In this document: one piece after another, positions 45,351 through 58,550 of the stretch
Numbering within the stretch: position 1 is the first letter of the stretch
Layout of the letters: each line of letters starts with the position of its first letter
Source: Megaleporinus macrocephalus
Taxonomy: Eukaryota > Chordata > Actinopteri > Characiformes > Anostomidae
Length of the DNA: 64,000 nucleotides
Assembly (NCBI GenBank): GCA_021613375.1
Contig: CM038728.1
Coordinates: forward strand, 34,029,799-34,093,798
Reading direction: 5' to 3'
Translations under genes and position numbers: made by a program
The notes under the pieces: generated by a model
What the model saw: the letters and a program-made list of their open reading frames with translations, nothing else
What the model was told of the DNA's origin: nothing
Databases searched by the model: none

Positions 45351-46592
45351 GCTCATTGTAAAGGGCTCTACTGACCTCTGGCTTGTTGCACATCACTTTC
45401 TTTTCCTGGGATTTTATTCATCAGCGATTAGTCAACATCAGCTTGATGTTCCTCACACACTCTAAAAAGTAATTGTGTGATTTAGTTTGTTGGACTGCTA
45501 TTATCATGTTGATTGAACTGGCTGTTCATTACTATGAAATAAAATGAGTTCTGAGAACTTCAACTTGAATATAAACATTAAAACTTAAAATCTCTTGTTG
45601 GACTAACAAAAAAAAAGGCTTTCTGGACAACGTTATATTTACTATGCACGCACCGAACATCTCATCTTCAGATTCGAGATGAGAGGAGCCATCTTGGGAT
45701 GCTAGGTACTCTTCAGCTGCTACACTCAACACATCTTCAAATCGTTCTGAATTTTAAAAAAAAAGGTTTACGGCACACAAACATAATTTTAACACTGACA
45801 TTATCTAGTTCTCACCGTTGCGCTAGCTGGCTAGAATTAGCTATCTTAGCTGAAAGCTATGCAAGTTAGCTGTTAGCTAACTGACTGTTGCACAGCTTTT
45901 TGTACCCAACAGGCATTCCAGTTACAGTTAGCTAAGCTCCAAAAGGCATTTTATAGTTAAAGTTTAAAGACATGCAGTCATGTATAAGGTTAAAATGGTT
46001 AAACATGGATTTGGCTTGTAGCTATCAGAACTAGCTAGCTGGCTAATGTTACCCAGGACAGTTGTTCTAGTTAGCTAGCCAGAAGGCTGTGATATCAGTC
46101 GATTCCTGAACAACTAATACATTTTGAGTAGCTATATCAACAGCTTGCTAGCTGGTCTGGCTGAGTTTACATGTGGCTAGGTTAGCCAGCTACTTTTCCG
46201 CGTCTGTGTCCATGTTTTTTAATGCTTTTTTATTTATTTATTTATTTATTTTTTAACCTGTCATGTCTGGCAATTTTCTCAATCGAATGGTGATCCGAAT
46301 GCACTGAACATATTTGCTTTTACAAGAACAGCTCTATAGGTTTCTATAGTCTATTCTTGTTAATGTTTGTATTTTTATTTAATTAATTTATTTATTTAGC
46401 CAGGCCTGACGAGTAATAAAGGAGAGGAAATACAGAAGAGAGAAAAAAGTAAAGAAAAGAATACATAATAATAATGATAATAATAATAATAATAAAAGTA
46501 ATAATAATAATAAAAAACAACTAAATAAACAAAGAAATGGAAGAGAAAAAACAAAGAAAAAGAAGAAAAACGAGAAAACCATAGAAATCTAT

Positions 46593-46597
<5 letters not shown>
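45351..46597. other. AT-rich sequence with GCTAGC-rich part
   Basis: From about 45,820 to 46,190 words such as TAGCTGGCTAG and GTTAGCTAGC are dense, as is common in fish intergenic DNA. (TTTA)n runs lie near 46,230-46,250 and 46,376-46,398. An (AAT)n-rich purine-side tract covers about 46,464-46,515. No gene recognised. Confidence 0.35.
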
Positions 46598-46667
<70 letters not shown>

Positions 46668-46683
46668 CATATCTCTCTCTCTG

Positions 46684-46735
<52 letters not shown>
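46598..46735. repeat. Two (TA)n microsatellites
   Basis: TA runs at about 46,598-46,664 and 46,686-46,735, separated by a short CACATATCTCTCTCTCTGTC spacer. Confidence 0.95.
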
Positions 46736-46737
<2 letters not shown>

Positions 46738-47345
46738 CACCCAAACACAATTCTATGCTTTTTTAATTGAATGGGAATTAGACTCTCATCTGCATCGACT
46801 GTCAACTTTAAAATCTCTGCACTTGTGCAACCTCTACTGTCTACTCTGAATCAAACCATCTTTGGCCTGGTGCTGATCCATGACCCAGTGGTTGGGAAGC
46901 TCCGGTTCTAACCCTTGGGGGGGGGCGTTTTGGTGCCTTTCGTTGAATCGAATGCTTCATACATGCCAAGCAAGGTCACCAATATCAGCACAAACAGTTA
47001 CATGAGATAAATAAGCGTTCTACATTAACCTGGATAAAAGTAGTAAAATCTAAAAACAGAATCAGCGTATTTGTATTGAAAGCGTTTCTAAAAGCTGGGT
47101 GTCCCCAGCGTAGGAGTAAAAGAGGAGACTCGCTCGCTTGAATAATCAGGAGATCCTTGTTTTTCATGCCGGAGTTAATGGATTGCCATACAAAGAGGTT
47201 GCCTCCAGCTGTACAGGAAAAAACAAGCATCTTCCAGAAAAGTTCAGTGACCGCTGATTTATAATTGATGCTCTGCCCTCTTGATAGATTAGCAACAGCT
47301 CCTTCATCAGATACAAGGGTGTTAGACGAAGGATGAAAGGGGGGA
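46736..47345. other. Unique sequence, no gene seen
   Basis: Mixed sequence with a G run at about 46,917-46,925. A 204-codon minus-strand frame (47,599-46,985) crosses the (GA)n tract as a poly-Leu/Ser run and has no recognisable domain, so I reject it as a gene. Confidence 0.35.
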
Positions 47346-47347
47346 GG

Positions 47348-47433
<86 letters not shown>
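47346..47433. repeat. (GA)n microsatellite
   Basis: A GA run of about 40 repeats. Confidence 0.95.
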
Positions 47434-47437
<4 letters not shown>

Positions 47438-47760
47438 CATCTGGAGATGTAAGTGTTGTGGAAAGTGTGAATATTGAGCAGATTCTTGTCGGCTGTGCAC
47501 GGTGTTCACACCACACTTAAGGGAGCCACTCCAGCTCCCACCTGAGAAGGCGCTGGCACGGACGCCGGGTGCCAAGTGGCGCAGCAGATGGTCCTGCATT
47601 CGCCACTATTTCCTCTACCATAATGTTTTGGAGGGCGCCGAACCTACAACAATGTCTCCAGCAGGAAGAGGAAGCTGTCAGGTCATGCTGTCTGACCATC
47701 ACCCTCTAGTCCAGACATGCTGCTAATTTTTTGAGATATATTTATTTAATTACTTATTTT
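47434..47760. other. Unique GC-moderate spacer before the long array
   Basis: About 330 bp without a recognised repeat. Overlapping short frames on both strands lack domains. Confidence 0.3.
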
Positions 47761-50700
47761 TAGGAGTTAGTCTTTAGTGAAAATGTAGGAGTGAGGGTTT
47801 AGTGTAAATGTAGGAGTTAGGGTTTAGTGTAAATGTAGGAGTTAGGGTTTAGTGTAAATGTAGGAGTTAGTGTTTAGTGTAAATGTAGGAGTTAGGGTTT
47901 AGTGTAGATGTAGGGGTTAGGGTTTAGTGTAAATGTAGGGGTTAGGGTTTAGTGTAAATGTAGGAGTTAGGGTTTAGTGTAAATGTAGGAGTTAGTGTTT
48001 AGTGTAAATGTAGGAGTTAGGGTTTAGTGTAGATGTAGGGGTTAGGGTTTAGTGTAAGTGTAGGAGTTAGGGTTTAGTATAAATGTAGGGGTTAGGGTTT
48101 AGTGTAAATGTAGGAGTTAGTGTTTAGTGTAAATGTAGGAGTTAGGGTTTAGTGTAGATGTAGGGGTTAGGGTTTAGTGTAAATGTAGGGGTTAGGGTTT
48201 AGTGTAAATGTAGGAGTTAGGGTTTAGTGTAAATGTAGGAGTTAGTGTTTAGTGTAAATGTAGGAGTTAGGGTTTAGTGTAAATGTAGGAGTTAGGGTTT
48301 AGTGTAAGTGTAAGGGTTAGGGTTTAGTGTAAATGTAGGAGTTAGTGTTTAGTGTAAATGTAGGAGTTAGGGTTTAGTGTAGATGTAGGGGTTAGGGTTT
48401 AGTGTAAATGTAGGGGTTAGGGTTTAGTGTAAATGTAGGAGTTAGGGTTTAGTGTAAATGTAGGAGTTAGTGTTTAGTGTAAATGTAGGAGTTAGGGTTT
48501 AGTGTAAATGTAGGAGTTAGGGTTTAGTGTAAGTGTAAGGGTTAGGGTTTAGTGTAAATGTAGGAGTTAGGGTTTAGTGTAAGTGTAGGGATTAGGGTTT
48601 AGTGTAAATGTATGAGTTAGGGTTTAGTGTAAATGTAGGAGTTAGGGTTTAGTGTAGATGTAGGGGTTAGTGTTTAGTGTAAATGTAGGAGTTAGTGTTT
48701 AGTGTAAATGTAGAAGTTAGGGTTTAGTGTAAATGTAGGAGTTAGGGTTTAGTGTAGATGTAGGGGTTAGTGTTTAGTGTAAATGTAGGAGTTAGTGTTT
48801 AGTGTAAATGTAGGAGTTAGGGTTTAGTGTAAATGTAGAAGTTAGGGTTTAGTGTAAATGTAGGAGTTAGTGTTTAGTGTAAATGTAGGAGTTAGGGTTT
48901 AGTGTAAATGTAGAAGTTAGTGTTTAGTGTAAATGTAGGAGTTAGTGTTTAGTGTAAATGTAGAAGTTAGGGTTTAGTGTAAATGTAGGAGTTAGTGTTT
49001 AGTGTAAATGTAGGAGTTAGGGTTTAGTGTAAATGTAGGAGTTAGGGTTTAGTGTAAATGTAGGAGTTAGGGTTTAGTGTAAATGTAGGAGTTAGGGTTT
49101 AGTGTAAGTTGTAGGGGTTAGTGTTTAGTGTAAGTGTAGGAGTTAGTGTTTAGTGTAAATGTAGGAGTTAGGGTTTAGTGTAAATGTAGGAGTTAGGGTT
49201 TAGTGTAAATGTAGGAGTTAGGGTTTAGTGTAAATGTAGGAGTTAGGGTTTAGTGTAAGTGTAAGGGTTAGGGTTTAGTGTAAATGTAGGAGTTAGGGTT
49301 TAGTGTAAGTGTAAGGATTAGGGTTTAGTGTAAATGTAGGAGTTAGGGTTTAGTGTAAATGTAGAGTTAGGGTTTAGTGTAAATGTAGGAGTTAGTGTTT
49401 AGTGTAAATGTAGGAGTTAGTGTTTAGTGTAAATGTAGAAGTTAGGGTTTAGTGTAAATGTAGGAGTTAGGGTTTAGTGTAAATGTAGGGGTTAGGGTTT
49501 AGTGTAGATGTAGGGCTTAGTGTTTAGTGTAATTGTAGGAGTTAGGGTTTAGTGTAAATGTAGGAGTTTGGGTTTAGTGTAAATGTAGGAGTTAGGGTTT
49601 AGTGTAGATGTAGGGCTTAGTGTTTATTGTAAGTGTAGGAGTTAGGGTTTAGTGTAAATGTAGGAGTTTGGGTTTAGTGTAAATGTAGGAGTCAGTGTTT
49701 AGTGTAAATGTAGGAGTTAGTGTTTAGTGTAAATGTAGGGGTTGGGGTTTAGTGTAAATGTAGGAGTTAGGGTTTAGTGTAAATGTAGGAGTTAGGGTTT
49801 AGTGTAAATGTAGGAGTTAGGGTTTAGTGTAAGTGTAGGGGTTAGTGTTTAGTGTAAGTGTAGGAGTTAGTGTTTAGTGTAAATGTAGGAGTTAGGGTTT
49901 AGTGTAAATGTAGGAGTTAGGGTTTAGTGTAAATGTAGGGGTTAGTGTTTAGTGTAAATGTAGGAGTTAGTGTTTAGTGTAAATGTAGTAGTTAGGGTTT
50001 AGTGTAAATGTAGGGGTTAGTGTTTAGTGTAAATGTAGGAGTTAGGGTTTAGTGTAAATGTAGGAGTTAGGGTTTAGTGTAAATGTAGAAATTAGGGTTT
50101 AGTGTAAATGTAGAAGTTAGTGTTTAGTGTAAATGTAGGAGTTAGTGTTTAGTGTAAATGTAGAAGTTAGGGTTTAGTGTAAATGTAGGAGTTAGTGTTT
50201 AGTGTAAATGTAGGAGTTAGGGTTTAGTGTAAATGTAGGAGTTAGGGTTTAGTGTAAATGTAGGAGTTAGGGTTTAGTGTAAAGGTAGGAGTTAGTGTTT
50301 AGTGTAAATGTAGGAGTTAGTGTTTAGTGTAAATGTAGGGGTTGGGGTTTAGTGTAAATGTAGGAGTTAGGGTTTAGTGTAAATGTAGAGGTTAGGGTTT
50401 AGTGTAAATGTAGGAGTTAGGGTTTAGTGTAAGTGTAGGGCTTAGGGTTTAGTGTAAATGTAGGAGTTAGGGTTTAGTGTAAATGTAGGAGTTAGGGTTT
50501 AGTGTAAATATAGGAGTTAGGGTTTAGTGTAAATGTAGAAGTTAGTGTTTAGTGTAAATGTAGGAGTTAGTGTTTAGTGTAAATGTAGGAGTTAGGGTTT
50601 AGTGTAAATGTAGGAGTTAGTGTTTAGTGTAAATGTAGGAGTTAGTGTTTAGTGTAAATGTAGGAGTTAGTGTTTAGTGTAAATGTAGGAGTTAGTGTTT

Positions 50701-53700
50701 AGTGTAAATGTAGGAGTTAGGGTTTAGTGTAAATGTAGGAGTTAGGGTTTAGTGTAAATGTAGGAGTTAGGGTTTAGTGTAAAGGTAGGAGTTAGTGTTT
50801 AGTGTAAATGTAGGAGTTAGTGTTTAGTGTAAATGTAGGGGTTGGGGTTTAGTGTAAATGTAGGAGTTAGGGTTTAGTGTAAATGTAGAGGTTAGGGTTT
50901 AGTGTAAATGTAGGAGTTAGTGTTTAGTGTAAATGTAGGGATTAGGGTTTAGTGTAAATGTAGAAGTTAGGGTTTAGTGTAAATGTAGGACTTAGGTTTA
51001 GTGTAAATATAGGGCTAGGTTTTAGTGTAAATGTAGGGGTTAGTGTTTAGTGTAAATGTAGGAGTTAGTTTTTAGTGTAAATGTAGGAGTTAGTGTTTAG
51101 TGTAAATGTAGGAGTTAGTGTTTAGTGTAAATGTAGGAGTTAGTGTTTAGTGTAAATGTAGGAGTTAGTGTTTAGTGTAAATGTAGAAGTTAGTGTTTAG
51201 TGTAAATGTAGGAGTTAGTGTTTAGTGTAAATGTAGGAGTTAGGGTTTAGTGTAAATGTAGAAATTAGGGTTTAGTGTAAATGTAGGAGTTAGTGTTTAG
51301 TGTAAATGTAGGAGTTAGTGTTTAGTGTAAATGTAGGAGTTAGTGTTTAGTTTAAATGTAGGAGTTATTGTTTAGTGTAAATGTAGGGGTTAGTGTTTAG
51401 TCTAAGTGTAGGGGTTAGAGTTTAGTGTAAATGTAGGGGTTAGGGTTTAGTGTAAATGTAGGGGTTAGGGTTTAGTGTAAATGTAGGAGTTAGTGTTTAG
51501 TGTAAATGTAGGAGTTAGGGTTTACTGTAAATGTAGGGGTTAGTGTTTAGTGTAAATGTAGGAGTTAGGGTTTAGTGTAAGTGTAGGAGTTAGGGTTTAG
51601 TGTAAATGTAGGGGTTAGTGTTTAGTGTAAATGTAGGAGTTAGTGTTTAGTGTAAATGTAGGGGTTAGGGTTTAGTGTAAATGTAGGAGTTAGTGTTTAG
51701 TGTAAATGTAGGAGTTAGGGTTTACTGTAAATGTAGGGGTTAGGGTTTAGTGTAAATGTAGATGTTAGTGTTTAGTGTAAATGTAGGAGTTAGGGTTTAG
51801 TGTAAATGTAGGAGTTAGTGTTTAGTGTAAATGTACGGGTTAGTTTTTAGTGTAAATGTAGGAGTTAGGGTTTAGTATAAATGTAGAGCTTATTGTTTAG
51901 TGTAAATGTAGGAGTTAGTGTTTAGTGTAAATGTAGGGGTTAGGGTTTAGTGTAAATGTAGGAGTTAGGGTTTAGTGTAAATGTAGGAGTTAGTGTTTAG
52001 TGTAAATGTAGGAGTTAGGGTTTAGTGTAAATGTAGAAGTTAGTGTTTAGTGTAAATGTAGGAGTTAGGGTTTAGTGTAAATGTAGCAGTTAGGGTTTAG
52101 TGTAAATGTAGAAATTAGGGTTTAGTGTAAATGTAGAAGTTAGTGTTTAGTGTAAATGTAGGAGTTAGTGTTTAGTGTAAATGTAGGAGTTAGTGTTTAG
52201 TCTAAGTGTAGGGGTTAGAGTTTAGTGTAAATGTAGGGGTTAGGGTTTAGTGTAAATGTAGGGGTTAGGGTTTAGTGTAAATGTAGGAGTTAGGGTTTAG
52301 TGTAAATGTAGGAGTTAGTGTTTAGTGTAAATGTAGGAGTTAGGGTTTACTGTAAATGTAGGGGTTAGTGTTTAGTGTAAATGTAGGAGTTAGGGTTTAC
52401 TGTAAATGTAGGAGTTATTGTTTAGTGTAAATGTAGGAGTTACACTTTAGTGTAAATGTAGGGGTTAGTGTTTAGTGTAAATGTAGGGGTTAGGGTTCAG
52501 TGTAAATGTAGGAGTTAGTGTTTAGTGTAAATGTAGGAGTTAGGGTTTAGTGTAAAGGTAGGAGTTAGGGTTTAGTTTAAATGTAGGGGTTAGTGTTTAG
52601 TGTAAATGTAGGAGTTAGGGTTTAGTGTAAATGTAGGAGTTAGTGTTTAGTGTAAATGTAGAGGTTAGGGTTTAGTGTAAATATAGGAGTTAGGGTTTAG
52701 TGTAAGTGTAGGAGTTAGTGTTTAGTGTAAATGTAGGAGTTAGTGTTTAGTGTAAATGTAGCAGTTAGGGTTTAGTGTAAATGTAGGAGTTAGTGTTTAG
52801 TGTAAATGTAGGAGTTAGTGTTTTGTGTAAATGTAGTAGTTAGTGTTTAGTGTAAATGTAGGAGTTAGTGTTTAGTGTAAATGTAGGAGTTAGGGTTTAG
52901 TGTAAATGTAGGAGTTAGGGTTTAGTGTAAATGTAGGAGTTAGGGTTTAGTGTAAATGTAGAAATTAGGGTTTAGTGTAAATGTAGGAGTTATTGTTTAG
53001 TGTAAATGTAGGGGTTAGTGTTTAGTCTAAGTCTAGGGGTTAGGGTTTAGTGTAGATGTAGGGGTTAGGGTTTAGTGTAAATGTAGGAGTTAGGGTTTAG
53101 TGTAAATGTTGAAGTTAGTGTTTAGTGTAAATGTAGGAGTTAGTCTTTAGTGTAAATGTAGGGGTTAGTGTTTAGTGTAAATGTAGGGGTTAGGGTTCAG
53201 TGTAAATGTAGGAGTTAGGGTTTAGTGTACATGTAGGAGTTAGGGTTTAGTGTAAAGGTAGGAGTTAGGGTTTAGTGTAAATGTAGGGGTTAGGGTTTAG
53301 TGTAAATGTAGGGGTTTGTGTTTAGTGTAAATGTAGGAGTTAGGGTTTAGTGTAAATGTAGGAGTTAGGGTTTAGTGTAAATGTAGGGGTTAGTGTTTAG
53401 TGTAAATGTAGGAGTTAGTGTTTAGTGTAAATGTAGGGCTAGGGTTTAGTGTAAATGTAGGAGTTAGAGTTTAGTGTAAATGTAGGTGTTAGGCTTTAGT
53501 GTAAAAGTAGAAGTTAGTGTTTCGTGTAAATGTAGGAGTTAGTGTTTAGTGTAAATGTAGGAGTTAGTGTTTAGTGTAAATGTAGGAGTTAGTGTTTAGT
53601 GTAAATGTAGGAGTTAGTGTTTAGTGTAAATGTAGGAATTAGGGTTTAGTGTAAGTGTAGGGGTTAGGGTTTAGTGTAAATGTAGGAGTTAGTGTTTAGT

Positions 53701-56700
53701 GTAAATGTAGAGGTTAGGGTTTAGTGTAAATGTAGGAGTTAGGGTTTAGTGTAAGTGTAGGGGTTAGGGTTTAGTGTAAATGTAGGAGTTAGTGTTTAGT
53801 GTAAATGTAGGAGTTAGTGTTTAGTGTAAATGTAGGAGTTAGGGTTTAGTGTAAATGTAGGAGTTAGTGTTTAGTGTAAATGTAGGGGTTAGTGTTTAGT
53901 GTAAATGTAGGAGTTAGTGTTTAGTGTAAATGTAGAGGTTAGGGTTTAGTGTAAATATAGGAGTTAGGGTTTAGTGTAAGTGTAGGAGTTAGTGTTTAGT
54001 GTAAATGTAGGAGTTAGTGTTTAGTGTAAATGTAGCAGTTAGGGTTTAGTGTAAATGTAGGAGTTAGTGTTTAGTGTAAATGTAGCAGTTAGGGTTTAGT
54101 GTAAATGTAGGAGTTAGTGTTTAGTGTAAATGTAGGAGTTAGGGTTTAGTGTAAATGTAGGAGTTAGGGTTTAGTGTAAATGTAGAAATTAGGGTTTAGT
54201 GTAAATGTAGGAGTTATTGTTTAGTGTAAATGTAGGGGTTAGTGTTTAGTCTAAGTCTAGGGGTTAGGGTTTAGTGTAGATGTAGGGGTTAGGGTTTAGT
54301 GTAAATGTAGGAGTTAGGGTTTAGTGTAAATGTTGAAGTTAGTGTTTAGTGTAAATGTAGGAGTTAGTCTTTAGTGTAAATGTAGGGGTTAGTGTTTAGT
54401 GTAAATGTAGGGGTTAGGGTTCAGTGTAAATGTAGGAGTTAGGGTTTAGTGTACATGTAGGAGTTAGGGTTTAGTGTAAAGGTAGGAGTTAGGGTTTAGT
54501 GTAAATGTAGGGGTTAGGGTTTAGTGTAAATGTAGGGGTTTGTGTTTACTGTAAATGTAGGAGTTAGGGTTTAGTGTAAATGTAGAAATTAGGGTTTAGT
54601 GTAAATGTAGGAGTTAGTGTTTAGTGTAAATGTAGGAGTTAGTGTTTAGTGTAAATGTAGGAGTTAGTGTTTAGTTTAAATGTAGGAGTTATTGTTTAGT
54701 GTAAATGTAGGGGTTAGTGTTTAGTCTAAGTGTAGGGGTTAGAGTTTAGTGTAAATGTAGGGGTTAGGGTTTAGTGTAAATGTAGGGGTTAGGGTTTAGT
54801 GTAAATGTAGGAGTTAGTGTTTAGTGTAAATGTAGGAGTTAGGGTTTACTGTAAATGTAGGGGTTAGTGTTTAGTGTAAATGTAGGAGTTAGGGTTTAGT
54901 GTAAGTGTAGGAGTTAGGGTTTAGTGTAAATGTAGGGCTTAGTGTTTAGTGTAAATGTAGGAGTTAGTGTTTAGTGTAAATGTAGGGGTTAGGGTTTAGT
55001 GTAAATGTAGGAGTTAGTGTTTAGTGTAAATGTAGGAGTTAGGGTTTACTGTAAATGTAGTGGTTAGTGTTTAGTGTAAATGTAGGAGTTAGGGTTTAGT
55101 GTAAAAGTAGAAGTTAGTGTTTCGTGTAAATGTAGGAGTTAGTGTTTAGTGTAAATGTAGGAGTTAGGGTTTAGTGTAAATGTAGGAGTTAGTGTTTAGT
55201 GTAAATGTAGGAGTTAGGGTTTAGTGTAAATGTAGGAGTTAGTGTTTAGTGTAAATGTAGGAGTTAGTGTTTAGTGTAAATGTAGGAGTTAGGGTTTAGT
55301 GTAAATGTAGGAGTTAGGGTTTAGTGTAAATGTAGGAGTTAGGGTTTAGTGTAAATGTAGAAGTTAGTGTTTAGTGTAAATGTAGGAGTTAGGGTTTAGT
55401 GTAAATGTAGCAGTTAGGGTTTAGTGTAAATGTAGAAATTAGGGTTTAGTGTAAATGTAGAAGTTAGTGTTTAGTGTAAATGTAGGAGTTAGTGTTTAGT
55501 GTAAATGTAGGAGTTAGTGTTTAGTGTAAATGTAGGAGTTAGTGTTTAGTCTAAGTGTAGGGGTTAGAGTTTAGTGTAAATGTAGGGGTTAGGGTTTAGT
55601 GTAAATGTAGGAGTTAGGGTTTAGTGTAAATGTAGGAGTTAGTGTTTAGTGTAAATGTAGGAGTTAGGGTTTACTGTAAATGTAGGGGTTAGTGTTTAGT
55701 GTAAATGTAGGAGTTAGGGTTTACTGTAAATGTAGGAGTTATTGTTTAGTGTAAATGTAGGAGTTACTCTTTAGTGTAAATGTAGGGGTTAGTGTTTAGT
55801 GTAAATGTAGGGGTTAGGGTTCAGTGTAAATGTAGGAGTTAGGGTTTAGTGTAAATGTAGGAGTTAGGGTTTAGTGTAAAGGTAGGAGTTAGGGTTTAGT
55901 GTAAATGTAGGGGTTAGTGTTTAGTGTAAATGTAGGAGTTAGGGTTTAGTGTAAATGTAGGAGTTAGTGTTTAGTGTAAATGTAGAGGTTAGGGTTTAGT
56001 GTAAATATAGGAGTTAGGGTTTAGTGTAAGTGTAGGAGTTAGTGTTTATTGTAAATGTAGGAGTTAGTGTTTAGTGTAAATGTAGCAGTTAGGGTTTAGT
56101 GTAAATGTAGGAGTTAGTGTTTAGTGTAAATGTAGGAGTTAGTGTTTTGTGTAAATGTAGTAGTTAGTGTTTAGTGTAAATGTAGGAGTTAGGGTTTAGT
56201 GTAAATGTAGGAGTTAGGGTTTAGTGTAAATGTAGGAGTTAGGGTTTAGTGTAAATGTAGAAATTAGGGTTTAGTGTAAATGTAGGAGTTATTGTTTAGT
56301 GTAAATGTAGGGGTTAGTGTTTAGTCTAAGTCTAGGGGTTAGGGTTTAGTGTAGATGTAGGGGTTAGGGTTTAGTGTAAATGTAGGAGTTAGGGTTTAGT
56401 GTAAATGTTGAAGTTAGTGTTTAGTGTAAATGTAGGAGTTAGTCTTTAGTGTAAATGTAGGGGTTAGTGTTTAGTGTAAATGTAGGGGTTAGGGTTCAGT
56501 GTAAATGTAGGAGTTAGGGTTTAGTGTACATGTAGGAGTTAGGGTTTAGTGTAAAGGTAGGAGTTAGGGTTTAGTGTAAATGTAGGGGTTAGGGTTTAGT
56601 GTAAATGTAGGGGTTAGTGTTTAGTGTAAATGTAGGAGTTAGGGTTTAGTGTAAGTGTAGGAGTTAGGGTTTAGTGTAAATGTAGGGGTTAGTGTTTAGT

Positions 56701-58550
56701 GTAAATGTAGGAGTTAGTGTTTAGTGTAAATGTAGGGGTTAGGGTTTAGTGTAAATGTAGGAGTTAGAGTTTAGTGTAAATGTAGGTGTTAGGCTTTAGT
56801 GTAAAAGTAGAAGTTAGTGTTTCGTGTAAATGTAGGAGCTAGTGTTTAGTGTAAATGTAGGAGTTAGTGTTTAGTGTAAATGTAGGAGTTAGTGTTTAGT
56901 GTAAATGTAGGAGTTAGTGTTTAGTGTAAATGTAGGAATTAGGGTTTAGTGTAAGTGTAGGGGTTAGGGTTTAGTGTAAATGTAGGAGTTAGTGTTTAGT
57001 GTAAATGTAGAGGTTAGGGTTTAGTGTAAATGTAGGAGTTAGGGTTTAGTGTAAGTGTAGGGGTTAGGGTTTAGTGTAAATGTAGGAGTTAGTGTTTAGT
57101 GTAAATGTAGCAGTTAGGGTTTAGTGTAAATGTAGGAGTTAGTGTTTAGTGTAAATGTAGGAGTTAGTGTTTTGTGTAAATGTAGTAGTTAGTGTTTAGT
57201 GTAAATGTAGGAGTTAGGGTTTAGTGTAAATGTAGGAGTTAGGGTTTAGTGTAAATGTAGAAATTAGGGTTTAGTGTAAATGTAGGAGTTATTGTTTAGT
57301 GTAAATGTAGGGGTTAGTGTTTAGTCTAAGTCTAGGGGTTAGGGTTTAGTGTAGATGTAGGGGTTAGGGTTTAGTGTAAATGTAGGAGTTAGGGTTTAGT
57401 GTAAATGTTGAAGTTAGTGTTTAGTGTAAATGTAGGAGTTAGTCTTTAGTGTAAATGTAGGGGTTAGTGTTTAGTGTAAATGTAGGGGTTAGGGTTCAGT
57501 GTAAATGTAGGAGTTAGGGTTTAGTGTACATGTAGGAGTTAGGGTTTAGTGTAAAGGTAGGAGTTAGGGTTTAGTGTAAATGTAGGGGTTTGTGTTTAGT
57601 GTAAATGTAGGGGTTTGTGTTTAGTGTAAATGTAGGAGTTAGGGTTTAGTGTAAGTGTAGGAGTTAGGGTTTAGTGTAAATGTAGGGGTTAGTGTTTAGT
57701 GTAAATGTAGGAGTTAGTGTTTAGTGTAAATGTAGGGGTTAGGGTTTAGTGTAAATGTAGGAGTTAGAGTTTAGTGTAAATGTAGGTGTTAGGCTTTAGT
57801 GTAAAAGTAGAAGTTAGTGTTTCGTGTAAATGTAGGAGTTAGTGTTTAGTGTAAATGTAGGAGTTAGTGTTTAGTGTAAATGTAGGAGTTAGTGTTTAGT
57901 GTAAATGTAGGAGTTAGTGTTTAGTGTAAATGTAGGAATTAGGGTTTAGTGTAAGTGTAGGGGTTAGGGTTTAGTGTAAATGTAGGAGTTAGGGTTTAGT
58001 GTAAATGTAGGAGTTAGTGTTTAGTGTAAATGTAGGAGTTAGTGTTTAGTGTAAATGTAGGAGTTAGGGTTTAGTGTAAATGTAGGAGTTAGTGTTTAGT
58101 GTAAATGTAGGGGTTAGTGTTTAGTGTAAATGTAGGAGTTAGGGTTTAGTGTCAGTGTAGGGGTTAGGGTTTAGTGTAAATGTAGGGGTTAGGGTTTAGT
58201 GTAAATGTAGGAGTTAGTGTTTAGTGTAAATGTAGGAGTTAGTGTTTAGCGTAAATGTAGGGGTTAGTGTTTAGTGTAAGTGTAGGAGTTAGTGTTTAGT
58301 GTATATGTAGGGGTTAGTGTTTAGTGTATGTGTAGGGGTTAGTGTTTAGTGTATATGTAGGGGTTAGTGTTTAGTGTAAGTGTAGGGGTTAGTGTTTAGT
58401 GTATATGTAGGGGTTAGTGTTTAGTCTAAGTGTAGGGTTAGGGTTTAGTGTAAATGTAGGGGTTAGTGTTTAGTGTATATGTAGGGGTTAGTGTTTAGTC
58501 TAAGTGTAGGGGTTAGTGTTTAGTGTAAATGTGGGTTTTAGGGTTTAGTA
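47761..58550. repeat. 10.8-kb array of a 25-bp telomere-like unit
   Basis: About 430 head-to-tail copies of a 25-bp unit with the core GGAGTTAGGGTTTAGTG followed by TAAATGTA. Common variants are GGGGTTAG for GGAGTTAG, TTAGTGTTTAG for TTAGGGTTTAG, TAAGTG and TAGATG for TAAATG, and GAAATTAG. Almost no C occurs on the plus strand. TAG and TAA in every phase close all frames on the plus strand, and TAA/CTA words close those on the minus strand. The 25-bp register drifts by one base only a few times (for example near 49,110, 49,363, 50,995 and 53,437). The final 300 bp (58,250-58,550) are more heterogeneous, with TATATG and TCTAAG units. Confidence 0.98.

Noticed and set aside
46985..47599. A 204-codon minus-strand frame
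   Set aside because: Its middle is the (GA)n microsatellite read as Leu-Ser, and its flanks match nothing I know.
47761..58550. CRISPR-like array with regularly spaced repeats
   Set aside because: Units are contiguous head-to-tail with no unique spacers, and the context is a fish genome.
47761..58550. True interstitial telomere block
   Set aside because: TTAGGG appears once per 25-bp unit and not as a tandem hexamer, and many units have TTAGTG instead. It is only telomere-like.
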